A DNA stretch of 64,000 nt, taken from an uncultured Oleiphilaceae bacterium (GTDB taxonomy: Bacteria > Pseudomonadota > Gammaproteobacteria > Pseudomonadales > Oleiphilaceae). The position numbers and the translations under genes were made by a program. The stretch is taken from positions 1 to 64,000 of the forward strand of contig CAJXUY010000009.1 in assembly GCA_913060665.1 (NCBI GenBank), given 5' to 3'. Under the pieces are notes generated by a model, which saw only the letters and a program-made list of their open reading frames with translations, did no database searches and was not told the DNA's origin. Numbering within the stretch: position 1 is the stretch's first letter; each line of letters starts with the position of its first letter. Positions 46,542 through 56,655 of this stretch are shown here, in pieces.

Positions 46542-47507
46542 TTATCGAGCAATCACCACGCGGGCAGAAACCTGTTGACCATGCTTATCTTTAATCGTGT
46601 AGCCAATTTTATCTTGCCCATAATCTTCCGTATACCATGTATAGAGCAAAGTTTTATAATCATCATCAATACGAATCGAGCCATACTTACTCGCAGTCGC
46701 GTCAACGGACACAATTTCGAGGCCGTTGCCTTTGTCGTTATTGAGAACCTCCAAAACCATCTCAACTTCGTCTTCTAGGTCATAGGTATAGCGATATATA
46801 TCATTCTGCGCATCCAGTGATTGCACAAGAGGAGCCCCCTTAGATCCAGTATTACCTCCAGACCCTGTATTGCTACCAGATCCGGCATTGCTACCAGATC
46901 CGGCATTGCTACCAGATCCTGTATTACCTCCAGATCCGGCACTACTAGATTCAGTTGTAACCTCTTCTATAGCTTTCGTCTCATCCGAACCAATTGCCAA
47001 ATAAAGATACACAGCCATTGCGGCTAAAAAAGCTGGAACTAGCAAGAATAGCAAGGGCAAGTAGTTAGACTTTGATTCTTCAGCAAGATCGGGCGGTGGC
47101 GGCGATGGCGGCGATGGCGGCGATGGTGGAGGTGGCGAACCTATTATCTCTTCATCCGTTTCTCGACCTAATACCAGATCCTCTGGGTCCCAACTAAACA
47201 CCCCTACCGCTTCACCTGCACAGACACTTGCTTGAACTGTTTCGAACTCATCAACAAGATCGCTCACATCTTCCGATATCTCCATTAGCCATGAATTTTC
47301 GATTTTCAAATCGCTACTAAAGGAAAGGTGTGTCGCGTTTTCAACCCAGCCATCGACACTTAAGAAGTGCGGTTCATAACCTCTTTTTACTACTAAATCA
47401 CCAGGATGCTTAGCGCATGCAGACTTGGGCACCTCAATGAAGATACGCCTATCACCGTGCTCGCTGTAAAACTCTCGCAACCCCCACGCACTACCAGGCT
47501 GACTCAT
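46542..47507 (-). CDS. Membrane protein with Gly/Ser repeat linker and Ig/cadherin-like tail
   Basis: 321 aa. The N-terminal 120 residues are a globular, presumably cytoplasmic domain. A Pro-rich stretch of PPS repeats (about 130-145) leads to a transmembrane helix (about 153-175). Then comes a GSGSNAGSGSN-type linker encoded by an 18-bp tandem repeat, and a C-terminal domain (about 235-320) with EVLNNDKGNGLEIVSVD, the hallmark of bacterial Ig/cadherin-like VCBS modules. The last bases overlap the start of the SrfC-like gene. Function unknown; it likely carries signals or contacts across the inner membrane. Confidence 0.7.
   Translation of the reverse strand: MSQPGSAWGLREFYSEHGDRRIFIEVPKSACAKHPGDLVVKRGYEPHFLSVDGWVENATHLSFSSDLKIENSWLMEISEDVSDLVDEFETVQASVCAGEAVGVFSWDPEDLVLGRETDEEIIGSPPPPSPPSPPSPPPPDLAEESKSNYLPLLFLLVPAFLAAMAVYLYLAIGSDETKAIEEVTTESSSAGSGGNTGSGSNAGSGSNAGSGSNTGSGGNTGSKGAPLVQSLDAQNDIYRYTYDLEDEVEMVLEVLNNDKGNGLEIVSVDATASKYGSIRIDDDYKTLLYTWYTEDYGQDKIGYTIKDKHGQQVSARVVIAR
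46843..46950 (-). repeat. 18-bp tandem repeat, about 5.5 copies
   Basis: Units such as GATCCGGCATTGCTACCA repeat in frame from 46843 to 46950, with small differences. They encode the Gly/Ser/Asn linker of the membrane protein and can vary in copy number without frameshift. Confidence 0.85.
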
Positions 47508-50092
47508 GCAATGTCTCCAAGCGTTGCCAAGATACTTCCTAGTTTGGCATTTTCTTCTACGTTAACTAGTGTGCCTTTGCTAGAGCTGGCATTAACTTCT
47601 GTCACAAATACCAAGGCAGCTAGCCAACTACGGCTAAATTCATTACGGGCCTCAGCCATATCTTTCGTTCTTTCATGTAAAACCGGGATACCTTTCGTTT
47701 CATCAATCCTGATCAACGGTCTAAACAAGTCATTAGGATAATCAACAGCTGGCGCCTTAAGTTCACCTTTACAACCTAAATGATTCACAAAATCATTGAT
47801 TAATGTTGCAACCATAGTAGCTGCATGGTCCGCAATTTTCGTCGCGCTGGACACGTAAGCCTCAATTTTCTCTAGTTTTTCGTTTATCGCGTCAACAAGC
47901 TCAACGAGCTGAGTCCCCGCCTGTAATTCATTGGCGACGCTACGCATATGATCAGGCTCCAAGCTATAAAACTCACACAAATGCTCGTTATTGCATTTTT
48001 TTGCCATACTACTCACCCAGGATGAGACAATCATTTGCCCTGCACTTTCATAGTATGCATATCGAGACTTAGCGACACCTAATTGTTTATTCCGCCGATA
48101 GTCTAGATAAATTGCTCGAATTTTCTCCTGCGTCACTTGATACTCACCAATAAAACTCGGAATAAGATCAGGGTGTGTTTCTAAACGCGTTATCACTTCC
48201 TTAATTGCGCCGATGCGCTGCTTAATGCGCTCTTCAATATCGCCGTCCTCAAAGAAAGGCTTTAAGTTCTGGGTCAAGTTCTTTATCAAGGAGTCGGCTT
48301 TAGGTTGAATCTGATCGAACTTCACATCTGTGGTGCACGCCTCAGCTAGACCATTGGCTAAGTAAGTAATCCCACCATCATCTGGCTTAATCATTTCATC
48401 CCAGGCAGAAGCAACGTCCTTAAAATATTTCTGAGCGATATCTGTTCCCAAAAATGCGTCCTTATATTCTTGAGCTAACGTTAGGCTCTCAGGCTTTATA
48501 CCTAGCTCAATCCATGCACCTCCATGACCGATATCGCTAATAGAGAATAGATTATCCAAACGACACCCGGCAGGGTTACGAATTAAATAACTGTTATTAA
48601 AAGGTTGCGCAGGCGTCCACTCATTAACTGACGGTGAAAACTCGTCGACAACATTAAGCAGGTTACTAATTTTTAACGCTTTGTCTTTCTGACCTTGAGA
48701 TACTTCGAAGAAGCGATCGCACATGGTCACAGCAAAAAGTAAGTTTACCGACTTGCCTACTCTAGATTCGGCAGTCGAACCATGCGTACGCTTCACCCAG
48801 TCTTCTACAAGGTCCGGGTAATTTGGCACTTCCAATTGACTGGCTTTATGCACTGCAATCATGGTGTTTAAGTCGTAATTAGCTGAGTAATTATCAAACA
48901 TTACGGCAACCTTTCCACGCACAAAGGCTTCTCCTACAGGATGCTCTTCCCCGGAATCGGCAAAGAATTTCTCTCTGGATGCCCCTTTACGTGATCGTGC
49001 CCCTGGGAAGTCCAGAAGGTCTGTCGATTCCAGAAAGTCAAAAACGCCTTTCTCCAGCCTTGCAATCATCTCAAAGGCGAGTGCAGTCACCAAAGGTTTA
49101 CGTAACGTGGCAGTCTTGCCATCTAAGGTACATAACTGAGTTAGTTCACCTTCACCAGGGTTACCCAGACTTTCCTTGACGGTCAAAACATGAAGAATTG
49201 TTTTCCCTGGTGTGTTATTAGTAATTGCATCAAGTGGTGCAAAAACCCATTCCGAATGCCCTAGTTTGTCCAGAGCATCTTTGAGCTCAATATAAATCTG
49301 ATTAAATTGAGGCACTTCCCCCCATAAAAGAGAGAAAGCTGCCATGCGTTTATTTGGCGACAGTTTAGGAATCAGGTTATCAACCCTATCCCAAAACCAT
49401 TCACCTAACTCACGCTCTACTAAGGGGTGGCGACTCAAAGAATGCTCAAAATAATCTTGTAATTCATAAATATCTTCAGCCCTTAACTGATCAATATTTT
49501 CAGCTTGAGCATCAGCCTCCAGTTCATTGAGTACCTTAGAGACATAAGCCATATCCAAAGGGTTTACTGCATCCTTATCAAGATCCAAAACAAAGGAGTT
49601 AGCAAGAATCTTAACAACATCAATCTCCCGAAATACTCTCAGACAAACAGGGGAGTTTGCAGGCGACTGAGTATCCTGAAGCGTAAAGCGTGTTACTAAA
49701 CCAGTGGTTTCTCGTCCGCCTTGAGGGTTCACTTCATTAAGAAAATCGAGAAACTGATACTCACCCTCATTACCAAATCGTACTCGACCCTCTCGCTCAA
49801 TAGAGCTTTTATCGTCGCCTTTAGTTTCGGTAATAAAGCCCTGCATCATAAAGGACTTACCATGCTGACTTGGGCCAAAAATACCGACAGACATTGGGCG
49901 CTCGGACGCTCGAGATATCTTTCTCGCTTCCGTACTTTGCTTCTTAAGTTGCTTTACCAGCTCATCTTTTTTATCACCAACCAGCTCTTCATTATCAGCT
50001 ATCCATTGCAAAGCACCGGATGCTACGTCCACAAGTTTTTCACACTGTTCCGACAGTCGCTTATCTTTTTCACGCATCATGGAACCCATCAT
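47504..50092 (-). CDS. srfC: SrfC-like large P-loop protein
   Basis: 862 aa. It resembles the SrfC family of so-called virulence factors. A P-loop is clear at about 70-80 (GIFGPSQHGKS), and a DFPGARS at about 360 may be the G3/Walker B element, giving a dynamin-like or TRAFAC-like GTPase reading. The rest is helical. It starts within the SrfB-like stop (up to 23 bp overlap, several possible ATGs), so the two proteins are probably made together and interact. Its biochemical role in any organism is unclear. Confidence 0.82.
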   Translation of the reverse strand: MMGSMMREKDKRLSEQCEKLVDVASGALQWIADNEELVGDKKDELVKQLKKQSTEARKISRASERPMSVGIFGPSQHGKSFMMQGFITETKGDDKSSIEREGRVRFGNEGEYQFLDFLNEVNPQGGRETTGLVTRFTLQDTQSPANSPVCLRVFREIDVVKILANSFVLDLDKDAVNPLDMAYVSKVLNELEADAQAENIDQLRAEDIYELQDYFEHSLSRHPLVERELGEWFWDRVDNLIPKLSPNKRMAAFSLLWGEVPQFNQIYIELKDALDKLGHSEWVFAPLDAITNNTPGKTILHVLTVKESLGNPGEGELTQLCTLDGKTATLRKPLVTALAFEMIARLEKGVFDFLESTDLLDFPGARSRKGASREKFFADSGEEHPVGEAFVRGKVAVMFDNYSANYDLNTMIAVHKASQLEVPNYPDLVEDWVKRTHGSTAESRVGKSVNLLFAVTMCDRFFEVSQGQKDKALKISNLLNVVDEFSPSVNEWTPAQPFNNSYLIRNPAGCRLDNLFSISDIGHGGAWIELGIKPESLTLAQEYKDAFLGTDIAQKYFKDVASAWDEMIKPDDGGITYLANGLAEACTTDVKFDQIQPKADSLIKNLTQNLKPFFEDGDIEERIKQRIGAIKEVITRLETHPDLIPSFIGEYQVTQEKIRAIYLDYRRNKQLGVAKSRYAYYESAGQMIVSSWVSSMAKKCNNEHLCEFYSLEPDHMRSVANELQAGTQLVELVDAINEKLEKIEAYVSSATKIADHAATMVATLINDFVNHLGCKGELKAPAVDYPNDLFRPLIRIDETKGIPVLHERTKDMAEARNEFSRSWLAALVFVTEVNASSSKGTLVNVEENAKLGSILATLGDIA

Positions 50093-53000
50093 CCATTAAA
50101 TCTGTTGTCGCCAATATACCCGTATCCAGCCAATACCCAGACTCCTGCTTATCAACTGATTTCACCGTTTGCATCCGCAGACCAATGTCTCTCTTGGGAA
50201 TCGAATCACCTCGCCTATCCACTTGCTCGGTGATTTTAAATTGTTCGAGGTTAAAATCTGTCGATTTCTCTTCTTCGTCCAAGTAGCGTTGGTTCACTGA
50301 GCTATCTTCAATATGCTTTCTTTCGAAGATCAATTTAATTGGCTGCGCAATTCGTCTGGCTGTCTCATCGTCTTTATAAAAAACATGATAAATTTGCGCG
50401 GTAACCCAACGCTCTATCGGTAACTGGCGATAACCAATATCGAGTTTCGATGTCATTGATACAGTAAAGGCACTAGAAGAAGGATCACTTGCATCGACCT
50501 CCTCTTCAAAAACATCCTGGGTACTAATAAGACCTTTAGGGTCCATCTTGCCAATGTAGTTTGCCGTTGACTTATACTGCAACTGTTCGGACTGAAAGAC
50601 AAAGCTTGCATATCGCCCCTGACACAAATGACACAACAGAGCGCCCACAGAGGCTGTGGTTTTCGGATCATCTATCGTACCACTATCGCTTCTAAAGCTA
50701 TACCAGCCTCCCACACGATAACCGTACATAGGCACTACCCTATCTGGCGGAACCGCCACATTACTTATCACTCTATCCTTAATCGCGGGAAGTGCCGATG
50801 GCCTGCCTGTCAGTAGCAATATATCACAATCGAATGCTCGTACGACATCGCAGATATCATCCAAGGCTCGTCCAATCACACTTTGGATAACACCCGCTAT
50901 TTCCCGCGTATCCATATGTAAGACAATATCGTCAATAGAGAAACTGTCTCTTTCAACCTTAAAGACTGTATCTTCAATAAAGCGGAGTACTTCCGGCCTC
51001 ACTGACAATTCATCGATAATCTCTTCGAGCTGGAATGATTGCCCTTGATTATGTGTTCTCAGGTCACTATCTTCATGTAACTGAAGCAAACGAATCGCAG
51101 CAGGAATAAGTATCTGGTTAACAAATAAAGCCCGACGGACCTCATCAACGGTAGATATTCCCGTGGAATCCCCACCAAAATACCGGTTCATCAGCTGAGC
51201 AGCATTTTCTATACCTTGCAACTTAGCGTGTTTAACCAGTGCAGGTAGAATAAGAGCTTCGATCACTTGCTTAACGATGTCATCACCCGCTTGCCGGAAA
51301 CCCTCTCTAAATAACTGTACAGGGGTAATAATCTCATCATAGAGCTGATGCTCCATGACCATCAGGTCCGTTGTGCCACCTCCAATATCCAAGCTGGCAA
51401 TTCTGAGAGAAGGTGCACTTTGACCCTCTCGCACCTTGCCTACAATTGAGAAGAACTCTCTAGGGAAGCTCTGAAAGCGGTATTCTAATTCATTATACAA
51501 ATAAACCAGTTGCGCACAGGTTGCTTCATCCCACTCAAGCATTGGCTCAGGGCAACCTTGTATGTCCCATTCAAAAGCATTCCAGATAAGCTTGATCGCA
51601 GACCTTATTTGCCGACGTATTTCATTTCTTTCAGCTGCTGGAGTTGCTGAGGGTAACGTCACAAAAATTTTGCGCAGTTTTCGAGGAACATGGCTATTCG
51701 GGCGCAACATTCGATGTGAAACCGAATTCATCTGTGAGATCGCGTGTGACACAAGCTCTGCGACCAATAACATATACATTGCACGCCTGGAATAACGAAC
51801 CTCAAGCCCCAACCCCTGCTTGTTGATCTTTCCATCAACAGTAAGTTGAGCAGGTATTCGGCCACGAATCGGAGGAATCATTTCTTCGACAGAGAGCCTG
51901 CCTCGATTGTTAATCCAATTTTGCGGCCTTTCAGCTTCATCCCAAATATAACGTTTTGGGCTAGACATACCAGAAATACCTTCTCTACCGTTAGATAAAG
52001 AGGCAAGCCAGGCTGCTTCAGGACCGGTACGAATAGGGCTCGGCCACCAAAAAGCGTCACGGGACTTGGGGCGCCCAGAGCGCCTCGCAAACTCGCTCTT
52101 GCCAAACGACGCAGAAAAGAATTCTACTCGACTATCAAAAGGCTCAGTAACAACAAGCTCAGGCCGGCTCAGATCCCTTAGTTCCAAAATGGCAGGTTTA
52201 CCAATATTAGTGACATCATCGTCAAGCGCTTGCTCAGATAAAATACCGCAAGTTCTGCTATTACCAATATCGAGTATTAAATCGACATCAATATAATTCT
52301 TGACCCCTTTGCCTTGCTCGTAGATATCAGTCAAATTAATGGTCGGGAATTCAAAAATCTTTTGTAAGCTCTGCAACAAGGCTTCATAGTGTGCCCAAGG
52401 TTCACCTGTGTTATCAAAGTCATCTGCCCCTTTAAAACGAGGGCTCTTCTTCTTTTTCCCATCGATATACGATTCTTTTATCCAGTTATGTTGCCAATCA
52501 CCACTGGCAAAATTCATTTGCTGGATCTGATCACCTAACCAAGCAAAGCGAATCGCGGGGTCAGTCGCGTCTGCCTCCTCCGGCCCAGCATAAGCGCGAT
52601 TAGGCTTACGATCTAATACCTCAGTATCAAAAGCAATCACCAAACGATAAGGGCTACCTGGCGGATCACTTTCCAAAGGTTTAGCGATATATAGTCTCGC
52701 CCAGTTAGTTGGGCCATTATCAAAGACATCACTAACACTCGTAAGGCGGAAATACGGAATCGGTAACCACTGGCGATCAAAGACTTCTAGAGCGTTTTTA
52801 CCCGACACCTCATAGACTGCATCTGGGCTGGTATTCTTTGGACCGTCACTGTAGATTGAAGAGTATGTTTCATCGCCATAAGAAGACTCATCCTCACCTT
52901 TATCTTCTTCAACCGGATGAACAAATTGCTTGATAGTGGCGGATGTTTCATTTGAACTGACCTCTCGTTCAACATCCAAAAAGTGAAACTTAAACGATTT

Positions 53001-53114
53001 ACACTGAGTGGTATCAAGCGAGTAATCCAAAAACTGTATACCTGAATCAGGGATAAGCGATAAGGTCGTATCCTTCGGGTCTATCAGCTTAATGTTACCT
53101 TCTTCTAACCTCAT
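50070..53114 (-). CDS. srfB: SrfB-like Hsp70/actin-fold ATPase
   Basis: 1014 aa. Hsp70/actin-type nucleotide motifs are seen as phosphate-1 LILDIGNSRTCGIL (about 280), phosphate-2 ASLDIGGGTTDLMV (about 570) and adenosine motif LLLTGRPSALPAI (about 770). This fits the SrfB family. No signal peptide, so cytoplasmic. Its end overlaps the SrfC start and its beginning follows the SrfA-like gene by 15 bp. It may act as an ATP-driven scaffold for SrfC, by analogy with chaperone or cytoskeletal ATPases; that is inference. Confidence 0.85.
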   Translation of the reverse strand: MRLEEGNIKLIDPKDTTLSLIPDSGIQFLDYSLDTTQCKSFKFHFLDVEREVSSNETSATIKQFVHPVEEDKGEDESSYGDETYSSIYSDGPKNTSPDAVYEVSGKNALEVFDRQWLPIPYFRLTSVSDVFDNGPTNWARLYIAKPLESDPPGSPYRLVIAFDTEVLDRKPNRAYAGPEEADATDPAIRFAWLGDQIQQMNFASGDWQHNWIKESYIDGKKKKSPRFKGADDFDNTGEPWAHYEALLQSLQKIFEFPTINLTDIYEQGKGVKNYIDVDLILDIGNSRTCGILSEQALDDDVTNIGKPAILELRDLSRPELVVTEPFDSRVEFFSASFGKSEFARRSGRPKSRDAFWWPSPIRTGPEAAWLASLSNGREGISGMSSPKRYIWDEAERPQNWINNRGRLSVEEMIPPIRGRIPAQLTVDGKINKQGLGLEVRYSRRAMYMLLVAELVSHAISQMNSVSHRMLRPNSHVPRKLRKIFVTLPSATPAAERNEIRRQIRSAIKLIWNAFEWDIQGCPEPMLEWDEATCAQLVYLYNELEYRFQSFPREFFSIVGKVREGQSAPSLRIASLDIGGGTTDLMVMEHQLYDEIITPVQLFREGFRQAGDDIVKQVIEALILPALVKHAKLQGIENAAQLMNRYFGGDSTGISTVDEVRRALFVNQILIPAAIRLLQLHEDSDLRTHNQGQSFQLEEIIDELSVRPEVLRFIEDTVFKVERDSFSIDDIVLHMDTREIAGVIQSVIGRALDDICDVVRAFDCDILLLTGRPSALPAIKDRVISNVAVPPDRVVPMYGYRVGGWYSFRSDSGTIDDPKTTASVGALLCHLCQGRYASFVFQSEQLQYKSTANYIGKMDPKGLISTQDVFEEEVDASDPSSSAFTVSMTSKLDIGYRQLPIERWVTAQIYHVFYKDDETARRIAQPIKLIFERKHIEDSSVNQRYLDEEEKSTDFNLEQFKITEQVDRRGDSIPKRDIGLRMQTVKSVDKQESGYWLDTGILATTDLMDDGFHDA

Positions 53115-53129
53115 TATTCTCTCGCCTTA

Positions 53130-54416
53130 TCAATCTTGTAGGGTGATATTTAGACCCAGCTCGTATTCTGAGTTGGCGGCCACGTCTATTTCAAGTTGAT
53201 CTATTAAATCTCCTCCACGGCTCAAGAGTTTTACCCCCTGAACGGCCTTATCGCCATTGTTATAAACACTTGCCAGATATTTATCAAACTCAGCATCTTC
53301 AGAGATACAAATTCGTTCCATATGAGACTCCTGCGCAGTACTTCCATCGTTACTGACATCCATTACTGCATACTCAGTTTTCGTATTGTAGGGATCAACC
53401 AAAAGGTCAGGGTTTATCTCATCTGTAGGGGTTATGGGGTATAACACCAAATCAATATCCACTGCATCATTCCATATAGCAAAGACTTCAACCCCAGAAC
53501 AAGTTGCCGCTTTCGCCTCGTCCAGCAAGCTATTTAGGAGCAGATGATCCGCCACCAGTTGCTTACCTGCCTTAGGCACAAAAGTGTCGTCGTCTTGATT
53601 TGAAGTACTATTATTCGAAGGACTATTCGACACACTGTTTTGCGCACCCGCTATATCACAATACTCATTGTCCAAAGCTCTATTTTGCAGAGCCAAAAAC
53701 TCATTCTGCAAACGCATGGTTTCCATGCTTTCACTCTCTAGCGACTCACTTGCCTCAACTACCAATTCACAATGCCCTAGGGGGCCAAGGTTATAGGCAC
53801 CAAACATGCCACAACCATCGATAAGCTTCACATGAATAAAACCACAAACAGCGATAAACACCAGCCATAACAAGGCGTTAATAACCTGATATAAATAGTC
53901 TTTTTTGGGTTCAATGGGTTTAGCGACCGTCTTTGTACTCACAACCAACGGGCCAGCTCCATCGTATTCAGGGCGGTCAATACGCGCGCCCCAGTTTACA
54001 AATACTGGATTCCCGTCAACGCAGTAAAGTGAGTGCTCCAAACGTTCTTCTGGAATGGTAATCGCGGCCCAAAGAATTTCACCAAATAACCTTACTTGCC
54101 TATCTGACGCATCTTTTGAACGTTCTGCTAGATCTTTAAGTTTTGCCAAACTGGAAGCAGCCTTATGGCACACTTTCTCATAGGCTTGCGGTCCTAGATC
54201 TTTAGCTAAATTCGCCTGACCATCCCATGCAGAAAACCAGCTGTAAGATCCGCCACCTAAATTTTCAGGTTCAGCAAGAAGATTGGCATCTTTATCCCCT
54301 AATTCATTCCGGATAAAGGTATCCAAGTTCTCCCAAGTATCGACAGCTGTGTAACCCCTCGCCCCCATCAGGCGAAGACCACTGTAACTTGTGTCGGTTA
54401 TATACTGGCGTTCCAT
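53130..54416 (-). CDS. SrfA-like membrane protein
   Basis: 428 aa, placed where srfA lies before srfB in known srfABC clusters, but I identify it mainly by position and topology. A soluble N-terminal part (about 1-180) and one or two hydrophobic segments (about 188-212, VINALLWLVFIAVCGFIHVK) are followed by an acidic Asn/Ser-rich linker. A C-terminal beta-rich domain follows (about 300-428), which would be periplasmic. It could couple the ATPase and GTPase to the envelope. The gap to the protease gene is 5 bp. Confidence 0.6.
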   Translation of the reverse strand: MERQYITDTSYSGLRLMGARGYTAVDTWENLDTFIRNELGDKDANLLAEPENLGGGSYSWFSAWDGQANLAKDLGPQAYEKVCHKAASSLAKLKDLAERSKDASDRQVRLFGEILWAAITIPEERLEHSLYCVDGNPVFVNWGARIDRPEYDGAGPLVVSTKTVAKPIEPKKDYLYQVINALLWLVFIAVCGFIHVKLIDGCGMFGAYNLGPLGHCELVVEASESLESESMETMRLQNEFLALQNRALDNEYCDIAGAQNSVSNSPSNNSTSNQDDDTFVPKAGKQLVADHLLLNSLLDEAKAATCSGVEVFAIWNDAVDIDLVLYPITPTDEINPDLLVDPYNTKTEYAVMDVSNDGSTAQESHMERICISEDAEFDKYLASVYNNGDKAVQGVKLLSRGGDLIDQLEIDVAANSEYELGLNITLQD

Positions 54417-54421
54417 AATAC

Positions 54422-55492
54422 TCAGATATCTTCCGGAAGAGGGGTGTTGGAAATGGTGAAAGGCTCTAGATTTCTCGTTCTAAAAAATGCTTGAATAGTT
54501 TCCAAAGAAATTGACTTGGAAACAGGCGTCTGAATACTTCCCTTACCTGCTTGAATCTGGGTATTTACGCCGACGACCCGGCCACATTTATCGAGAAGCG
54601 GGCCTCCCGAGTTACCTTTTGCAATATAGGCATCGTGATATAACCAAACACCATCCTTTTCTTCCTGCTTCATAATCACTTCACCTGAATCAATAACAGG
54701 CTCTTTGTCGAACTTCACACTTTCAGGGTTCGACGTCGCGTTAATAAAATTCAAATCGTTAGCAATAATGTGGCCGGGGTACCCTGCAGAACGGACTCGA
54801 CTAGACTGCTCGACATTAGCAAATGCGAGAGGGGCAGAGCCGTTCACTGAATCAATGAAAAGTACCGCTAGGTCCGAATCCGTTCCGGATTTATAGTCGC
54901 CTATCGCTATCATCTTGGCTTCAACCGGCTCAAACTTAGTACTGAAAATTAGTATTCGATTACTAGCACCGTCCCCTTCAACAACATGCGCATTAGTCAA
55001 TATGCGTTGATCATCGATAAAAAAACCGGTGCCTATTCCGATAGAGCCGCCTTCCCCCCTCTTCGTTACCAATACTGTGGATGATAGTATTAGCTCTTTC
55101 AGCGATACAAACTCACCACTTGAAGCGTCCGCACAAGCCTGAGTCACAGCGACCGGTGATTGCGGCAAATTTTGTTGAATCGAATTCGATAGCAGCTTGC
55201 CATCCTGATTTAGGTACTCACCATCTACCAAACACATGCCATCATCAAGCGCAGAGCGTAAACCATCAATACGTTGTCGCAACATAGTATTATGTTGCTG
55301 AGCAATCTTAAGCAATTTGTCTTCTTGCACCTTGCTATCATATTGCTCTAGGTCTTCGGGGTAAGTTAGTACCCCTGGAATCAACAGTATTACCAGCGCT
55401 AGCAATGCCACTGTACAGGCAATTACCGGAGCTTTGATTTGCTGTAGAAAATCTTTTTTATCTTCCGCTTCCTTACTCACACTCAGCCCCAA
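54422..55492 (-). CDS. Membrane-anchored trypsin-like serine protease
   Basis: 356 aa. A transmembrane anchor (about 20-42, VIACTVALLALVILLIPGVL) and a coiled segment precede an S1C-type domain. The catalytic triad is visible: His in LTNAHVVEG, Asp in GTDSDLAVLF and Ser in AKGNSGGPLL. It lacks the PDZ domains of DegP/DegS. The periplasmic protease could process components or substrates of this system. It follows the vWA gene by 16 bp. Confidence 0.85.
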   Translation of the reverse strand: MGLSVSKEAEDKKDFLQQIKAPVIACTVALLALVILLIPGVLTYPEDLEQYDSKVQEDKLLKIAQQHNTMLRQRIDGLRSALDDGMCLVDGEYLNQDGKLLSNSIQQNLPQSPVAVTQACADASSGEFVSLKELILSSTVLVTKRGEGGSIGIGTGFFIDDQRILTNAHVVEGDGASNRILIFSTKFEPVEAKMIAIGDYKSGTDSDLAVLFIDSVNGSAPLAFANVEQSSRVRSAGYPGHIIANDLNFINATSNPESVKFDKEPVIDSGEVIMKQEEKDGVWLYHDAYIAKGNSGGPLLDKCGRVVGVNTQIQAGKGSIQTPVSKSISLETIQAFFRTRNLEPFTISNTPLPEDI

Positions 55493-55508
55493 TCATGATC
55501 AAAAATTT

Positions 55509-56513
55509 CTATTTACTCTCTTCAGCGATGTATTCCAACATCTTACTCAAGCTCTCTTGGTCACCCGCCACACCTGCAATCCCACCCGTTTCATCCGCGA
55601 CACACCTTACCGCATCCAGATTATCAACCAATGACACAGAGTGAATGTATATGTACGGATATGCTTTCTTAAGCTGCCTCGCTGAAGAACAGACACTGGC
55701 CCCGAGAAGCTTATCTTCCTCTTTTAAACAATTGTCCTGGCCATCCGTAAACAATACAACATTAATAGACTTATCCGCTGACTTACCAGCCCCCCCAAGA
55801 CTTATCATCTTGGGAATAAAGTCTATAGTTTCAGCAATAGGCGTGTTACCAATAGCCTCAAGTTGCACAACCGAATCCTTCGCACTAACATCTCCAACTG
55901 GAAAATGCTTTTTGGGTTGAAGCTCACAGTTATTGAAGCTCCACAAAGATATCGGAGATTCGTGTTCACTGCTTAATACTGGGATAATGGCATTTTTTGC
56001 CGTCTGAAGTCTGGACTTATTTTGATCACCATATACCTGCAAAGTCTTATTTATTTCTTGAAACTCCTTTTCGTGCTCTCTAGTGAATTTCTTGGCATCA
56101 TATAACCCTAGCAAATCCGCTCGTCGATTAAATAGGTCCTGCCACGTAGAGTGTTTGTTAGCATCACTGGCTTCTAGCATAGATATTGAGTCATCCAATA
56201 TAATGAGAACCTCAGCAGCTTTTTTTACCTCCACATCCGTCACTATGGGCGGCGGAATGGGCGCGTCTTCAACTTCGCATTCTTTAATACCAGATAGCTC
56301 GATTCGGAGATTTTGAAGAGCTTTCGTTAGTCGCCGTGTATCAGCAAGTTCGTCAACATAAGGTTTAACTAACGGTTGGCTAGGGCAATGAGATATTAAG
56401 CCGCCCAATACAGGAAGATTGAGTTCACACGCTTTTAAAGAAATGTATGCAACAAATGCCAGTACTACTGCAAACAGCACCCATGTAATTCTTGTTATGA
56501 TCATCCCTGCCAT
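55509..56513 (-). CDS. Membrane-anchored von Willebrand A-domain protein
   Basis: 334 aa. An N-terminal transmembrane helix (about 5-27) is followed by a vWA domain from about 95. The MIDAS metal site is complete: D-x-S-x-S in LDDSISM, Thr in NTPIAETID and Asp in LFTDGQDN. Such domains bind protein ligands through a divalent ion. The orientation suggests the domain faces the periplasm, next to the protease made by the following gene. Confidence 0.85.
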   Translation of the reverse strand: MAGMIITRITWVLFAVVLAFVAYISLKACELNLPVLGGLISHCPSQPLVKPYVDELADTRRLTKALQNLRIELSGIKECEVEDAPIPPPIVTDVEVKKAAEVLIILDDSISMLEASDANKHSTWQDLFNRRADLLGLYDAKKFTREHEKEFQEINKTLQVYGDQNKSRLQTAKNAIIPVLSSEHESPISLWSFNNCELQPKKHFPVGDVSAKDSVVQLEAIGNTPIAETIDFIPKMISLGGAGKSADKSINVVLFTDGQDNCLKEEDKLLGASVCSSARQLKKAYPYIYIHSVSLVDNLDAVRCVADETGGIAGVAGDQESLSKMLEYIAEESK

Positions 56514-56655
56514 GCTCTTAATCGCTGATTACAGAAGAAAAAACTAGCCATAAAATTTATCTTATTGAAAATCGATATTACCATAACTTCCTGTTAATTC
56601 TTAGAACTGCCCTTTATTAAGTCAACCACAGGCTATTCCTTCACTCAAATGATTA

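Noticed and set aside
46843-46950. CRISPR-like repetition
   Set aside because: The repeats are 18 bp with no spacers, in frame with a coding sequence; a protein linker explains them.
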